Assembly (NCBI RefSeq): GCF_020097135.1
Contig: NZ_CP083608.1
Coordinates: 1,302,001-1,366,000 of the forward strand
Length of the DNA stretch: 64,000 nucleotides
Source of the DNA: Macrococcus armenti
GTDB lineage: Bacteria; Bacillota; Bacilli; Staphylococcales; Staphylococcaceae
Direction of reading: 5' to 3'
Below the pieces are notes generated by a model, which was given only the letters and a program-made list of their open reading frames with translations, was not told where the DNA came from and did no database searches. Position numbers and translations under genes: made by a program. Below are positions 32,775 through 41,487 of this stretch, piece by piece. The stretch's first letter is position 1; every line of letters begins with the position of its first letter.

Positions 32775-33634
32775 TACTCGCCACTTCCTTCAAGCGAAAC
32801 TGCTTTCGGGCTTTTTTTAGCAACATATACATGCGTTAACCCTTTTAAGTCTGCACTCGTTTCGATATATGCAATCTGACTTAAACCGTATTCATCATTT
32901 TCAACTTTTTTTACTTTACCGATTAATATACCTTTTGGAAATTGTCCACCAAGACCACTCGTTACAACTTTCGTACCTGATTTTACTTTTACGTTATTAT
33001 CAATATCTGAAATGACAAGTAAATTTTTCTTATCATCAAAGTGGTCAACCATACCGAAGATTTCTTCACTGTCCTGTTGTAATGTGACACTAATTTTACT
33101 TGCTTTAACACTGGATGTAATCATTTCAACTTGAGCAGAATACTGATTCACTTTCTTTAATCTTCCAACTAAGCCTTCAGTCGTTATTACTGCCATATTT
33201 TCTTTAAAGCCAGTAGCTTTTCCTTTATTGATTACCATCGTATTCATCCATTGATCATGGTTGCGGCTAATAACTGTTGAAATTTCTGGTTCATATTCAG
33301 CAATGCTTTCTGTCTTTAACGCCTGGCGTAATTCCTGATTTTCTTTCTCGAGTCTATAATTATCCGCCTCTACTTGTGCGAATCCTTTAATCTTTTCCTT
33401 TAATTTCTTGTTTTCTTCATTCGCATCCCACATATTGACAACGTTTGCGAAATTCGTCGTAATAAACATCGCAGGATATGAAACAACGCGCTGTCCAGCT
33501 GCAACTGTATCACCTGCAAATGATTCTGCTGTTGTAGTCGTTCGTTCTCGCACCGATACACCTACTAGTACGATAAACACAATTAGTCCAAAGAGCATAA
33601 AGACTAATTTATTTCTTTTATAAAAGTTAGGCAA
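32774..33634 (-). CDS. mreC: Cell-shape protein MreC
   Basis: 286 aa. N-terminal membrane segment, a coiled coil (about residues 60-105, NEENKKLKEKIKGFAQVE onward) and the extracytoplasmic double beta-barrel with VISRNHDQWMNTMVINKGKATG. Start set at TTG 33634, since GAGGTG lies 6 nt upstream and the earlier GTG is itself part of that site. Confidence 0.93.
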   Translation of the reverse strand: MPNFYKRNKLVFMLFGLIVFIVLVGVSVRERTTTTAESFAGDTVAAGQRVVSYPAMFITTNFANVVNMWDANEENKKLKEKIKGFAQVEADNYRLEKENQELRQALKTESIAEYEPEISTVISRNHDQWMNTMVINKGKATGFKENMAVITTEGLVGRLKKVNQYSAQVEMITSSVKASKISVTLQQDSEEIFGMVDHFDDKKNLLVISDIDNNVKVKSGTKVVTSGLGGQFPKGILIGKVKKVENDEYGLSQIAYIETSADLKGLTHVYVAKKSPKAVSLEGSGE

Positions 33635-33666
33635 AGTTAACACCTCGTTATAGAATATTCAATATA

Positions 33667-34803
33667 TTATAAGATACCATATTTAAGCTTTAATCTGATT
33701 ATTTTTTCATTATTTTCGTCAATTATTTTTTCGTCTATCTTCCCATCTCTTACTGCCGCTTTAACTGAATGGATTAAAGCATCGACATCTCCAACATGAC
33801 TGCCAATTAACACCATCGTCTCTCCTGCCTGAATAGCACGCACAACTGCCGTATTCAGATCATACTGATTCGTTATTGCACCCATACTTAAGTCATCTGT
33901 AATAATTACACCATTATAATTTAACTTGTCTTTTAATATATCATCAACGATTCGATTACTTAATGATGCGGGATTTTGACGGTCTATTTCAGGGTATAGA
34001 ATATGACTGATCATCATCATATCAATCTTTTTATCAATCTGATATTTAAATGGGATAAGCTCAGATGCTTCAAGCTCGCTTAAATTTTTATTGCTGACCG
34101 GTAGTGCAACATGACTATCTGTCACCGTAGCACCATGACCAGGAAAGTGTTTCCCACTCGTAATAACACCTGCACTGTTGATTCCTCTTTTAAAAGCATC
34201 ACTCATCCGAGTAACAGCTTTTGCATCTGTTCCGAAACTTCTATTACCGATGACTTTATTATTTGGATTACTCCATATGTCCAGCACTGGTGCAAAGTCA
34301 AGGTTAAAGCCGTGCGCTTTTACAGCATCGCCAACATATTTACCTCGACTAAAACTATAGTCCAGATCATTTGTTAACCCGATTTCATATGCACTTTCAA
34401 TATTTTGAACAGAAGCTGGTAAACGATTAACAACGCCGCCTTCCTGATCAATACCGATAAACATTGGTAATCGTTGCGTCGATTCATTCAGTGATGAAGT
34501 TAACTGCCTCACTTGAGGTGTATTGGTGATATTGCGTTTAAATAGAATAACACCGCCAACATTTTTGTTCTGATATTGCTTCAATGTAGCGTTATAATCT
34601 GTACCATCGAATCCTAACAGCATCATTTGCGCAATTTTTTCATCCAGCGATAGCTGGTTTAAATAATAATATGTAAAATCTATTTGTTTCAGTGGTTTCA
34701 CTGAAAGCGTAGAATTTTGTTCACTTTCGATTGAATGTGTATTACTACATGCTGTTAACAGCATGCATAAAACAACTACATAAAAATAAAAAAATCGCTT
34801 CAC
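33667..34803 (-). CDS. Beta-N-acetylhexosaminidase (GH3, NagZ-like) lipoprotein
   Basis: 378 aa. Signal peptide with lipobox LTAC (lipidated Cys19), then a GH3 barrel with KHFPGHGATVTDSH (catalytic His/Asp loop of the NagZ type) and the nucleophile region ITDDLSMGAI. It should cut GlcNAc from peptidoglycan fragments on the outer face of the membrane. GTG 34803 has GGAGG 7 nt upstream. It lies just upstream of mreCD, in keeping with cell-wall work. Confidence 0.9.
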   Translation of the reverse strand: MKRFFYFYVVVLCMLLTACSNTHSIESEQNSTLSVKPLKQIDFTYYYLNQLSLDEKIAQMMLLGFDGTDYNATLKQYQNKNVGGVILFKRNITNTPQVRQLTSSLNESTQRLPMFIGIDQEGGVVNRLPASVQNIESAYEIGLTNDLDYSFSRGKYVGDAVKAHGFNLDFAPVLDIWSNPNNKVIGNRSFGTDAKAVTRMSDAFKRGINSAGVITSGKHFPGHGATVTDSHVALPVSNKNLSELEASELIPFKYQIDKKIDMMMISHILYPEIDRQNPASLSNRIVDDILKDKLNYNGVIITDDLSMGAITNQYDLNTAVVRAIQAGETMVLIGSHVGDVDALIHSVKAAVRDGKIDEKIIDENNEKIIRLKLKYGIL

Positions 34804-34825
34804 TAATATACCTCCATAAAAATAA

Positions 34826-34850
34826 AAAGAATAGGATGTCCCTATCCTTT
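34826..34850 (-). terminator. Terminator before the GH3 gene
   Basis: 10-bp stem 34826-34835 / 34841-34850 with one G-U pair, then T residues on the minus strand; it ends the 34864-35274 gene. Confidence 0.75.
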
Positions 34851-34863
34851 ACTCAATATAACA

Positions 34864-35274
34864 TTAATATGAAGAAATATCTTTTAATTCAATGTGCTGA
34901 TTTTTATCTAACAATGCTTGCTGTAATGAGCTTTCATCATTAAAAACAAGAACTTGGGAATCCCCGAACTTATACAGTATATATTGATCACCACGTTTAC
35001 CAGCGAGATATTCATCGTTATATCCCATTAAAGATAAGCCTGAAACGGCCATAAATTCACTTTTATCCATAAAGTTAAATGCCGTTTTTACTTGTGATAA
35101 CGGAATATTACGAAATAATGCATTATCCTCTAAAGTATATGTTGCAGCTGCCTGATTTGTCTCTTGTACATCAGAATGATGCTGAAAAGGATTTAACTGC
35201 ACAACGAAATAAATAACGATACAAACAATTACAATTAATATTAATTTAATGATCATTTTTATGAACTTGAACAC
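34864..35274 (-). CDS. Small membrane-anchored protein of unknown function
   Basis: 136 aa. One N-terminal membrane segment (about residues 8-26) followed by a mainly extracellular domain of about 100 residues with no motif I recognise; part of it (SQVLVFNDESSLQQALLDKNQHIELKDISSY) is rich in acidic and polar residues. GTG 35274 with GGGG nearby. Probably a staphylococcal-type conserved hypothetical protein. No function is offered. Confidence 0.75.
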   Translation of the reverse strand: MFKFIKMIIKLILIVIVCIVIYFVVQLNPFQHHSDVQETNQAAATYTLEDNALFRNIPLSQVKTAFNFMDKSEFMAVSGLSLMGYNDEYLAGKRGDQYILYKFGDSQVLVFNDESSLQQALLDKNQHIELKDISSY

Positions 35275-35289
35275 TTCATTCCCCTACTT

Positions 35290-35805
35290 TCAGTTATAAC
35301 TATATATGAAGTCGTCCATTTGTTCATCCGTCTTTAGATTGAATTGATGTTCCATCACAAAAAATATATGAACTGTTCCGTCTTCAATCATCGTTATTTC
35401 ACGAACAAACTTAAAGCCAAGCGCAATATACAGATGAATTGCCCTCTCATTAAATTTAGCAACTGTCAGACGGAATGTATGTACACCAGCTGTATCATAA
35501 TAAAATCGCATAATCATACGAATAAACGCCCTTCCGTATCCTGACCCGATATAAACAGGATTTAAAGCAAACCCGATATCCAGCGTATGTGATTGTTCTG
35601 GCATCATCTCTATTTGTGCTTCATCACCATCACAGAAAAATCCAAACAAATCGTCACCTTTTAATACAGCATAATAATGACCATTTAAAAATACCTGAAT
35701 GGCATGACGTTCGCCATTCAGGTTATAGTATTCATATTCTGTTCCAAAATCCCAATTACTGATTTCACTTGCCTTATCTTCATCCATCTTAACGATTTGT
35801 AACAT
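35290..35805 (-). CDS. GNAT-family N-acetyltransferase
   Basis: 171 aa. GNAT fold with the acetyl-CoA loop GFALNPVYIGSGYGRAFIRMIM (V/I-x-x-x-x-Q/R-G-x-G/A type) and a C-terminal beta strand pair. Substrate unknown. Start ATG 35805, with GGAAGG upstream, lies right at the stop of the ABC gene, so it belongs to the exporter operon. The longer frame upstream is overlap with the ABC gene. Confidence 0.85.
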   Translation of the reverse strand: MLQIVKMDEDKASEISNWDFGTEYEYYNLNGERHAIQVFLNGHYYAVLKGDDLFGFFCDGDEAQIEMMPEQSHTLDIGFALNPVYIGSGYGRAFIRMIMRFYYDTAGVHTFRLTVAKFNERAIHLYIALGFKFVREITMIEDGTVHIFFVMEHQFNLKTDEQMDDFIYSYN

Positions 35806-35806
35806 A

Positions 35807-37543
35807 TCATGACCTTCCTGACTGTAATGCATACATTTTAGCATATTGGCCATTCAGTGCAATCAGTTCCTCATGATTTCCATGTTCAATAATTTCCCCT
35901 ATATCAAGAACGATAATTTGATCCGCCTGCTTTATCGTAGACAACCTGTGCGCGATCATAAATGTCGTTCTTCCTTCCTTCAGCACATCCATTGCTTCTT
36001 GAATCATCGCTTCTGTTTCAGAGTCAATGCTCGCTGTCGCTTCATCCAATATTAAAATTTTAGGGTTAAATGCAAGTGCTCTTGCAAACGAAATAAGCTG
36101 TCGCTGACCACTGGATAGTGTTGCGCCTCTTTCTACTACAGGTGTATCGATGCCTTGTTCTAACGACTGCAGCACACGATGCCCACCGACACGCATTAAA
36201 GCTTGTTCTGCAACGTCACGACTGATTCTCGCGTCACCGAGTGTAATATTACTTAAAATTGTACCCGTATATAAATATGGGTCCTGCAATACAATACCCA
36301 TACCTTCTCTCATTGATGATTTCGTCACTGTAGATGTATCAATGCCATCAATCATAATTTTACCAGATGTCGGATCATAAAATCTGAAGAGCAAGTTCAT
36401 AATTGAACTCTTTCCAGAACCGGTATGCCCAACAAGTCCGATTGTCTGGCCAGGTAGAGCATGAATATTAATATTTTTCAGTACGGGCTCATTTGGTTTA
36501 TAACCAAATGATACATTATCAAATACAACGTCACCGTTCGTTATATTAATTGTATCTTTTTCAATCGGCTCAGGTGTTTCATCCATCATTTCAAACACTC
36601 TGTTACTTGATACACGGGCTTGTTCAAGTACATTCAGCTGATTCACGATATTAAACATCGGGTTGAATAAACGTGTCAAATAATCAACGAGAACATACAT
36701 CATCCCTGCTGTTAATGTGGCCTGCTGTGATAAAAATGATTGCCCGAATATATAGATCATTATTAAAAACACGCCTGAACGAATGATTCCCATTAAGTTG
36801 TGACTCGTCAATGAGTCTAATTTAATGATACGCTCATAGTTTTTTAAGTACTCTCTATTCAACGCATCATATTCTGCTTTAATTTTTTCTTCCTGGTTAA
36901 ATGCCTGTATCATCGTCATCCCATTAATCGATTCATTCAGCATCGCATTCATATCACTGTTACGTTCACGAACAATATGGTTATATCGGTCTGAAATTTT
37001 ACGATAGAACATCAGCCAGAAAAATAATAATGGTACTACTATTAATGCGACGAACCCTACTTTTACGTTAAAGAAGAAAATCACGATTATAATACCGATA
37101 ATATTTGTAAATCCTGCGATATAAGTCGGTAACATAACTGTAAACAGTTCTAATATCGTCTGTGTATCATTCGTAATTCTCGCAACAACTTTACCGGCTG
37201 GCAAATTATCGAAGTACTTAATCGGTAATTTCTGAATATGTTCAAATAAATTCGTTCGTAAATGCTTAATAACATTTGAACCTGCTGTCTGAAACACTAA
37301 CGTCTGATAATAACTGAGTACTGCATATATTATTGCGATTATAAAATATACAGCAAGCAATTTATAAATAGGTATCATATTAATATATTCGCCCGCCGTT
37401 TTAATATGATCATCAATAATACGCATCCCGATAACCGGCCCGATAAGTTCTGCTGCAACGGCAAAGAACAAAATAATAAACCCGATTATAAAACGACGTC
37501 GTTCTTTTAATGCTTCCTTTAAGAGACGTTTCGTTGTACTCAT
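35807..37543 (-). CDS. ABC multidrug exporter half, canonical ATPase (BmrD-like)
   Basis: 578 aa. Six-TM exporter domain (residues 1-320), then an ATPase with Walker A GHTGSGKSS, signature LSSGQRQL and canonical Walker B LILDEATASID. It pairs with the upstream half to form a heterodimeric exporter of the BmrCD/LmrCD kind. It starts one base inside the stop of its partner gene. This half has the intact catalytic glutamate. Confidence 0.93.
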   Translation of the reverse strand: MSTTKRLLKEALKERRRFIIGFIILFFAVAAELIGPVIGMRIIDDHIKTAGEYINMIPIYKLLAVYFIIAIIYAVLSYYQTLVFQTAGSNVIKHLRTNLFEHIQKLPIKYFDNLPAGKVVARITNDTQTILELFTVMLPTYIAGFTNIIGIIIVIFFFNVKVGFVALIVVPLLFFWLMFYRKISDRYNHIVRERNSDMNAMLNESINGMTMIQAFNQEEKIKAEYDALNREYLKNYERIIKLDSLTSHNLMGIIRSGVFLIMIYIFGQSFLSQQATLTAGMMYVLVDYLTRLFNPMFNIVNQLNVLEQARVSSNRVFEMMDETPEPIEKDTINITNGDVVFDNVSFGYKPNEPVLKNINIHALPGQTIGLVGHTGSGKSSIMNLLFRFYDPTSGKIMIDGIDTSTVTKSSMREGMGIVLQDPYLYTGTILSNITLGDARISRDVAEQALMRVGGHRVLQSLEQGIDTPVVERGATLSSGQRQLISFARALAFNPKILILDEATASIDSETEAMIQEAMDVLKEGRTTFMIAHRLSTIKQADQIIVLDIGEIIEHGNHEELIALNGQYAKMYALQSGRS

Positions 37544-39279
37544 TACGATACACCTCCTAACTGTTGTCTGTTAAATTGTTGCTTGTACCATCCATCCTGA
37601 GCGATAAGTTCCTGATGTGTACCTTCCTGAATAATAATACCGTCATGCAGCACGACGATATGATCTGCATGTTGTACTGCAGACAAGCGATGTGTAGAGA
37701 TTATCGTCGTCTTTCCTAGTCTTTCTGATTGAATATTGTTAATAATTGCTGTTTCCGTCTTTGCATCTACTGCACTAAGAGAGTCATCAAGAATCAATAT
37801 GTCCGGATTTTTAATCATTGCACGCGCGATTGAGATACGCTGCTTCTGACCACCGGAAATTGCGATTCCCTTCTCACCTACTAAAGTATCAAGCCCCTGA
37901 GGCAATCGTTTCACATCTTCAGTAAAATTCGCCAGACGTATTGCTTCTGCAATTTCCGACTCAGTAGCATCCTCTTTTCCGAATTTAATATTTTCTCGAA
38001 CCGTTCTTGAAAATAATATATTTTCCTGAGAGACATAACCGATTTTATCTCGCACTTCTTTTCTTGTAAGGTGATTTAAATGAATATCACCGATTGTGAT
38101 AGAACCGTTACCGAGTGGATATTCTTTTAATATTTGCTTTATGAGCGTTGTCTTACCACTTCCCGTTGGGCCGACGATACCGAGTGTCTCGCCCGTATCG
38201 AGCTTAATATTCACATCTGTTAAGTTAATCGATTCACTCGTTGGATACTGGAATGTTACACGACTGAACGTAACATTATGATCATCTGGTACGATATGAT
38301 CGACTGGATCAACCATTATATCATCTGCATCAAGCGTTTCCATAACACGGTCTAAAGATGCATTACCGCGTTGCATAATATTAAATAACATGCCAATTGC
38401 AAACATTGGCCAAACGAGCATGTTTAAGTATACGTTGAATGAAATTAATTCACCGACTGTAATTTCACCTTTATTAACGAGTAAACTTCCGTAGCCTAAA
38501 GCAATAACAAAACTTAATGCCGTAATGATAATTGTTACAGGTTTAAATAAAGCATCAAGCTTTTCTACATGAATAAATTTTTGAACGACTTCACTTGTCA
38601 TCGCTTTAAATCGATGATTCAAATGTTCTTCCTGCGCGAAAGCTTTCGATACGCGTATACCTTCAATTGATTCAAGTACACTGTCATTCATATCACCGAA
38701 TGCATTCTGACTCACCGTATATCGCTCATGAATCATCTTACCGAGACGCTGCTCAATATATGCTAATAGTGGTAACGGTATTAATGCAACAAGCGTCAGT
38801 TTCCATGAAATGAGCACCGCCATTGTTGCAATAATCGTAATCATGTAAGTCGTACTATCAACTAAAGTTAATATACCGAAACCGACAGTCATTCTGATTG
38901 CACTTAGATCATTCGTCGCTTTCGCCATTAAATCTCCAGTTCTGTTCTGTTCATAAAAGCTCGGGCTCATCGTCAAAAACTTTGCCATCAATTTTCTGCG
39001 CATCATACTTTCTAACAACTGAGACCCATTAAATAATAAGTAGCGCCATAAAAAGTTAATCACATAACTTAATATAATCGTTACTGAGAAAACGATGAGA
39101 ATAAACTTAAATTTATCTTCTGTCATCGATTTTAAATTGACAGCATCTATCGTCTGCCCGATTAGCCATGGCGGAATAATTTCCACAACATTTGCAATGA
39201 GCAATACGATTATTGCAATAATATAACGTTTTTTCTCCTGCTTAAAAAACCAACCTAATTTCCATAAAACACTAAACAT
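37543..39279 (-). CDS. ABC multidrug exporter half, degenerate ATPase (BmrC-like)
   Basis: 578 aa. Six-TM exporter domain and ATPase with Walker [10 protein letters not shown], signature ISGGQKQR and Walker B LILDDSLSAVD, in which the catalytic glutamate after the Walker B aspartate is replaced by aspartate. This is the asymmetric pattern of BmrC in the BmrCD heterodimer. It is preceded by a leader-peptide attenuator and follows a GGAG site. Substrate range is unknown, but translation-inhibiting antibiotics are likely inducers given the leader. Confidence 0.93.
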   Translation of the reverse strand: MFSVLWKLGWFFKQEKKRYIIAIIVLLIANVVEIIPPWLIGQTIDAVNLKSMTEDKFKFILIVFSVTIILSYVINFLWRYLLFNGSQLLESMMRRKLMAKFLTMSPSFYEQNRTGDLMAKATNDLSAIRMTVGFGILTLVDSTTYMITIIATMAVLISWKLTLVALIPLPLLAYIEQRLGKMIHERYTVSQNAFGDMNDSVLESIEGIRVSKAFAQEEHLNHRFKAMTSEVVQKFIHVEKLDALFKPVTIIITALSFVIALGYGSLLVNKGEITVGELISFNVYLNMLVWPMFAIGMLFNIMQRGNASLDRVMETLDADDIMVDPVDHIVPDDHNVTFSRVTFQYPTSESINLTDVNIKLDTGETLGIVGPTGSGKTTLIKQILKEYPLGNGSITIGDIHLNHLTRKEVRDKIGYVSQENILFSRTVRENIKFGKEDATESEIAEAIRLANFTEDVKRLPQGLDTLVGEKGIAISGGQKQRISIARAMIKNPDILILDDSLSAVDAKTETAIINNIQSERLGKTTIISTHRLSAVQHADHIVVLHDGIIIQEGTHQELIAQDGWYKQQFNRQQLGGVS

Positions 39280-39298
39280 AATTCATCTCCTTTCTCTT

Positions 39299-39353
39299 TG
39301 AATATAAAAAAGCACACACCTCCTTAAATGAAAGCGTGTGCGCCTTATATTCA
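39299..39353 (-). terminator. Attenuator terminator before the ABC exporter
   Basis: 8-bp stem GCACACGC/GTGTGTGC (39334-39341 / 39312-39319, one G-U pair) followed by T6, flanked by a further 9-bp pairing TTATATTCA/TGAATATAA. It lies between the leader ORF and the exporter genes and should stop transcription unless disrupted. Confidence 0.85.
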
Positions 39354-39372
39354 GAGAGAGATCTCCCTGCAA

Positions 39373-39447
39373 TTACACTGACATGTATGCCGGGAGGAAA
39401 ATATTAGATTTGTCCTGCAATGTTACGAAATAACGTAATTTGTTCAT
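39373..39447 (-). CDS. Leader peptide, 24 aa, controlling the ABC exporter
   Basis: ATG 39447 follows a perfect AAAGGAGG site 8 nt upstream; the frame runs 24 codons (MNKLRYFVTLQDKSN then IFLPAYMSV) to TAA 39373. Too short for normal gene calls. It is the only good ORF between the promoter and the attenuator terminator. By analogy with BmrB of B. subtilis, a ribosome stalled here would alter the hairpins. The ribosome site can itself be masked by an 11-bp perfect pairing with codons 14-18 of the ORF. Confidence 0.8.
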   Translation of the reverse strand: MNKLRYFVTLQDKSNIFLPAYMSV

Positions 39448-39480
39448 TGTATTTTCCTCCTTTCCTTATAAGTTATGTTA

Positions 39481-39509
39481 ATCATAATTTAATCTTCAGA
39501 AAATTTCAA
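39481..39509 (-). promoter_or_regulatory. Promoter of the leader peptide-exporter operon
   Basis: TTGAAA (39504-39509), 17-nt spacer, TATGAT (39481-39486). Confidence 0.75.
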
Positions 39510-39545
39510 TAGTTTATACTAATAAATTTCGTTTTTCGAGATAAA

Positions 39546-39908
39546 TTAATAATCAGCTTGATAAATTATACGGTACTTTGAACGGTCAAGTGTTATGAGA
39601 CGCTTTAAATCTCTGTGCAACTGAAACATGTACTCAAAATAAATATCACCATATTCATACGATCCGAAAAACGGTCCAGTATAGTACGGTAATATTTTTG
39701 GTGCGCGTTCAGGACTTGAGTGAATTTCTCTTACTGCATTCATCAAATAATGCAAGTCGAATTCCGTCACTTCACATCGTCCTGGATTATCCAGCTTATA
39801 TTTCTTATCAAAGTATCCATGTAAAGCATTGAACTTACGATAATATGCAAATTCAATCAATTCTTTCGTAGACATTTCCTCAACATAAAAATACATGTCT
39901 AATCCCAT
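39546..39908 (-). CDS. Hypothetical protein of the MGLDMY type
   Basis: 120 aa beginning MGLDMYFYVEEMSTKELIEFAYYRK, rich in aromatic residues. Proteins with this MGLDMY start are frequent in phages and plasmids; their function is unknown. It overlaps the radC stop by one base and so is probably cotranslated with it. It looks like a complete small gene with no visible domain. Confidence 0.75.
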   Translation of the reverse strand: MGLDMYFYVEEMSTKELIEFAYYRKFNALHGYFDKKYKLDNPGRCEVTEFDLHYLMNAVREIHSSPERAPKILPYYTGPFFGSYEYGDIYFEYMFQLHRDLKRLITLDRSKYRIIYQADY

Positions 39909-40579
39909 TAAAGTATCCCCTTTTCCTTTATACTGACAAAATTGCCATCACCAATAATAATATGGTCCAGAACATCGATTCCAAATAATTCTCCGCATTT
40001 AATCAGTCGTCTTGTTGCTTCTATATCTTCATAACTCGGCTCAGGATCACCAGACGGATGATTATGTACGATAATAATAGATGCAGCACTTCGTTTAACC
40101 GCTTCTTTGAAGACTTCCCTTGGATGAACAATCGATGCATTTAATGATCCGATAAATATCGTAGATTCATAAATAACCATATTTTTCGTATTAAGTGATA
40201 ACACGACGAAATGCTCCTGCGTCATGTAACGCATACGTTCCATTAATAAGTTGGCTGCACATCCCGGAGACTTTATTTTCAATCGAGGATCGCTCGGAAT
40301 AGAATGCATACGTATACCGAGTTCCACTACAGCAAGTATTAATGCTGCTTTTTTTTCACCAATCCCTTTAATCGCGATAAGCTCCTGAAATGTCATGTAT
40401 CTTAATTCTTTAATACTTCCTGTATGGTGCAGTAACTTGTTCGCAACCATATAAACACTTTCATCTCGCACACCGCTGCCAATAATGAGTGACAATAATT
40501 CCTGATTCGTCAGTTGTGCTGCACCATGAGATAATAATCGTTCACGCGGTTTATCACTTTCTAAAGCAATCATATGCAT
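39908..40579 (-). CDS. radC: RadC/JAMM-domain protein
   Basis: 223 aa. N-terminal helix-hairpin-helix (IKGIGEKKAALILAV) and C-terminal MPN+/JAMM metalloprotease-like domain with HNHPSGDPEPS. The repair role once assigned is withdrawn; a function in transformation or recombination is suspected. It follows comC with a one-base overlap, which fits the competence link. GGAGG lies 9 nt before ATG 40579. Confidence 0.93.
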   Translation of the reverse strand: MHMIALESDKPRERLLSHGAAQLTNQELLSLIIGSGVRDESVYMVANKLLHHTGSIKELRYMTFQELIAIKGIGEKKAALILAVVELGIRMHSIPSDPRLKIKSPGCAANLLMERMRYMTQEHFVVLSLNTKNMVIYESTIFIGSLNASIVHPREVFKEAVKRSAASIIIVHNHPSGDPEPSYEDIEATRRLIKCGELFGIDVLDHIIIGDGNFVSIKEKGIL

Positions 40580-41316
40580 TATATAAATCCTCCAAAATAT
40601 ATAATCTGAATGTCGCGGTATAGCTGTAAAACGATGAGAAAACTAGTCGTAATAAAAGGAACGAGCGGTATTTTTTTAACACGTTTTTTGTATATTAAAA
40701 AACAAATACTTGCAAAACCTCCAATTAAATACGTCATAAAAAACATCGCAATAAAATACGGTACAGGTAAGAACAATAAGAGGATAACAAAAAGTTTAAT
40801 ATCACCATAACCGATACTTTTCGTTAAATAATAAAAAATGTGTAACAACAATATAACAATGAGCTTCGTAATAATGTCACCTATTGTAATAACGGAAATC
40901 ATTTCATTCTGAAAAGTAAATAAATATAAGTATGTGAATAATAGACTGAAAAAAAGAAGATGTAATAATACATTCGGGATTGTAAAAGTCTTAGTATCAA
41001 TAATTGATAGCGGGATTAGAAAGATTGTTATCGTAATGACTGTAATGAAATGTATTGGAAGTTGTATTGACATAATATAGATAAATAATAATCCCATCAG
41101 TAGTTCACTTAAAAATAAATGAAAAGGTATCGGATGTTTGCAGTATCGGCAGCGCCCTCGCAATAAAATATAAGAAATTACAGGGAAAAGGTCATAAAAA
41201 GATAGCGTATGTTTGCATTGATTACACCGAGAACGTCGATTAAAAAAATCATTTTCTGTTAAACAGCACATAAATGAACTCATTATTGCACCAAGTGAAA
41301 ACATTATAATTTCCAT
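40579..41316 (-). CDS. comC: Type IV prepilin peptidase ComC
   Basis: 245 aa. N-terminal zinc ribbon with Cys31, 34, 56 and 59 (CNQC and CRYC), multiple membrane segments, and the two catalytic aspartates in IIDTKTF and GYGDIKL. It processes the prepilins of the DNA-uptake pseudopilus. It lies upstream of radC in one transcript. Confidence 0.92.
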   Translation of the reverse strand: MEIIMFSLGAIMSSFMCCLTENDFFNRRSRCNQCKHTLSFYDLFPVISYILLRGRCRYCKHPIPFHLFLSELLMGLLFIYIMSIQLPIHFITVITITIFLIPLSIIDTKTFTIPNVLLHLLFFSLLFTYLYLFTFQNEMISVITIGDIITKLIVILLLHIFYYLTKSIGYGDIKLFVILLLFLPVPYFIAMFFMTYLIGGFASICFLIYKKRVKKIPLVPFITTSFLIVLQLYRDIQIIYFGGFI

Positions 41317-41338
41317 AACTCACCTCGCTTCCACAATT

Positions 41339-41367
41339 AATATATATTAAAGTTATTAATCTGTAAA
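41339..41367 (-). promoter_or_regulatory. Promoter of comC-radC with AT-rich palindrome
   Basis: TTTACA (41362-41367), 17-nt spacer, TATATT (41339-41344). The -35 is merged with a perfect palindrome AAAAAACGCGTTTTTT (41365-41380), which contains an AAAA-N5-TTTT half-site like those bound by ComK. Confidence 0.55.
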
Positions 41368-41426
41368 AAACGCGTTTTTTAAAAATAGTGTGTATTTTAA
41401 TACAGTAATTAAAAAATATAATAACC

Positions 41427-41469
41427 AAAATTAAAAAACTGCATAAAATTCATGCAGTTTTTTAATTTT
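41427..41469. terminator. Terminator after the YfcC carrier
   Basis: 18-bp stem around GCAT/ATGC (41427-41444 / 41452-41469) with A and T runs; works for the minus strand. Confidence 0.85.
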
Positions 41470-41487
41470 GATATGATTTTTAAATAT

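Noticed and set aside
35290-35853. Start of the GNAT gene at 35853
   Set aside because: The first 16 residues overlap the ABC gene and have no ribosome site; ATG 35805 has one.
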